Shown here: positions 63,917 through 64,000 of the stretch, one piece after another
How positions within the stretch are numbered: the stretch's first letter is position 1
Layout of the letters: each line of letters starts with the position of its first letter
Assembly (NCBI RefSeq): GCF_002917095.1
Contig: NZ_PQGA01000011.1
Coordinates: 118,465-182,464 of the forward strand
Length of the DNA stretch: 64,000 bases
Direction: 5' to 3'
DNA from: Paraburkholderia eburnea
GTDB lineage: Bacteria; Pseudomonadota; Gammaproteobacteria; Burkholderiales; Burkholderiaceae
The notes under the pieces: model-generated
What the model was told of the DNA's origin: nothing
The model's input: only the letters and a program-made list of their open reading frames with translations
Database searches by the model: none
Made by a program: the position numbers and the translations under genes

Positions 63917-64000
63917 ATGACTGACATTGTGATCGTTTCGGCCGCACGCACGGCGGTGGGTAAATTCGGTGGCTCGCTGGCGAAGGTGGCCGCGCCCGAT
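63917..64000 (+). CDS. phaA: Acetyl-CoA C-acetyltransferase PhaA (5' end only)
   Basis: The first 28 codons are present (MTDIVIVSAARTAVGKFGGS), the standard thiolase start. GGAGGA lies eight bases upstream. Beta-ketothiolase condenses two acetyl-CoA for the polyhydroxybutyrate pathway, consistent with phaC directly upstream. The rest of the gene lies beyond the window. Confidence 0.93.
   Translation, partial: MTDIVIVSAARTAVGKFGGSLAKVAAPD

Noticed and set aside
61873..63951. A 692-codon minus-strand frame opposite phaC
   Set aside because: Antisense to a certain gene whose catalytic triad aligns exactly with a known enzyme; no domain in the antisense frame.

Overview
The window is a GC-rich bacterial chromosome segment that reads as core genome of a Burkholderiaceae species (Burkholderia sensu lato, most like Paraburkholderia/Caballeronia). 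Grounds: a lipid A aminoarabinose (arn) operon with ArnA split into two proteins, the order alaA-hom-thrC-moeA-moaD-moaE, surE-pcm-nlpD-rpoS, trxA-rho, dnaX-ybaB-recR, bamD divergent from rluD-pgeF, and a class I phaC followed by phaA behind a TTGACA-18-AAGAAT promoter. The species cannot be fixed from sequence reading alone. I saw no tRNA, rRNA, CRISPR array, insertion sequence or prophage.

Layout. 1-9.9 kb (minus strand): arnT, an SMR-type flippase subunit, arnB, arnC, two separate ArnA domains and arnD, which together build 4-amino-4-deoxy-L-arabinose and attach it to lipid A; then bcp and the start of a PIN-PhoH ATPase. 10-17.2 kb: an Mth938-domain gene, alanine, homoserine and threonine synthesis, and molybdopterin synthesis. 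17.2-19.1 kb: a HipBA toxin-antitoxin module behind an AT-rich region holding repeated half-sites. 19.1-26 kb: an M23 peptidase, a group III truncated globin divergent from nsrR with a 23-bp NsrR-like site between them, clpB behind a sigma-32-type promoter, yidB, and a helix-hairpin-helix protein with a Lys/Ala tail. 26.2-34 kb: an acetoin dehydrogenase locus (acoR divergent from acoX-acoA-acoB-acoC-lipA) with a -24/-12 promoter, an upstream set of TGAGAC inverted repeats, and a 10-codon reading frame between acoX and acoA.

34-43 kb (minus strand): a MATE exporter, an ArnT-like glycosyltransferase, rpmE2, mtfA, a MerR-MFS pair with an 18-bp palindromic operator, rho and trxA. 43.5-50 kb (plus strand): the 4.5S/SRP RNA, dnaX, ybaB, recR and a CoA-transferase, then a minus-strand quinone oxidoreductase. 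50-56.5 kb: surE-pcm-nlpD-rpoS and a DEDDy exonuclease, followed by an EEP-family phosphohydrolase, a small lipoprotein and a small membrane protein. 56.6-64 kb: rlmD, bamD, rluD-pgeF, phaC and the start of phaA.

Most of this is ordinary core genome. The best leads are regulatory: the HipB half-site array, the AcoR enhancer plus sigma-54 promoter, the acoX-acoA micro-ORF with competing hairpins, a PmrA-box-like site before arnT, and -10 elements placed so that dnaX and surE transcripts would begin at or next to their start codons. I did not find a clearly new multi-gene system.
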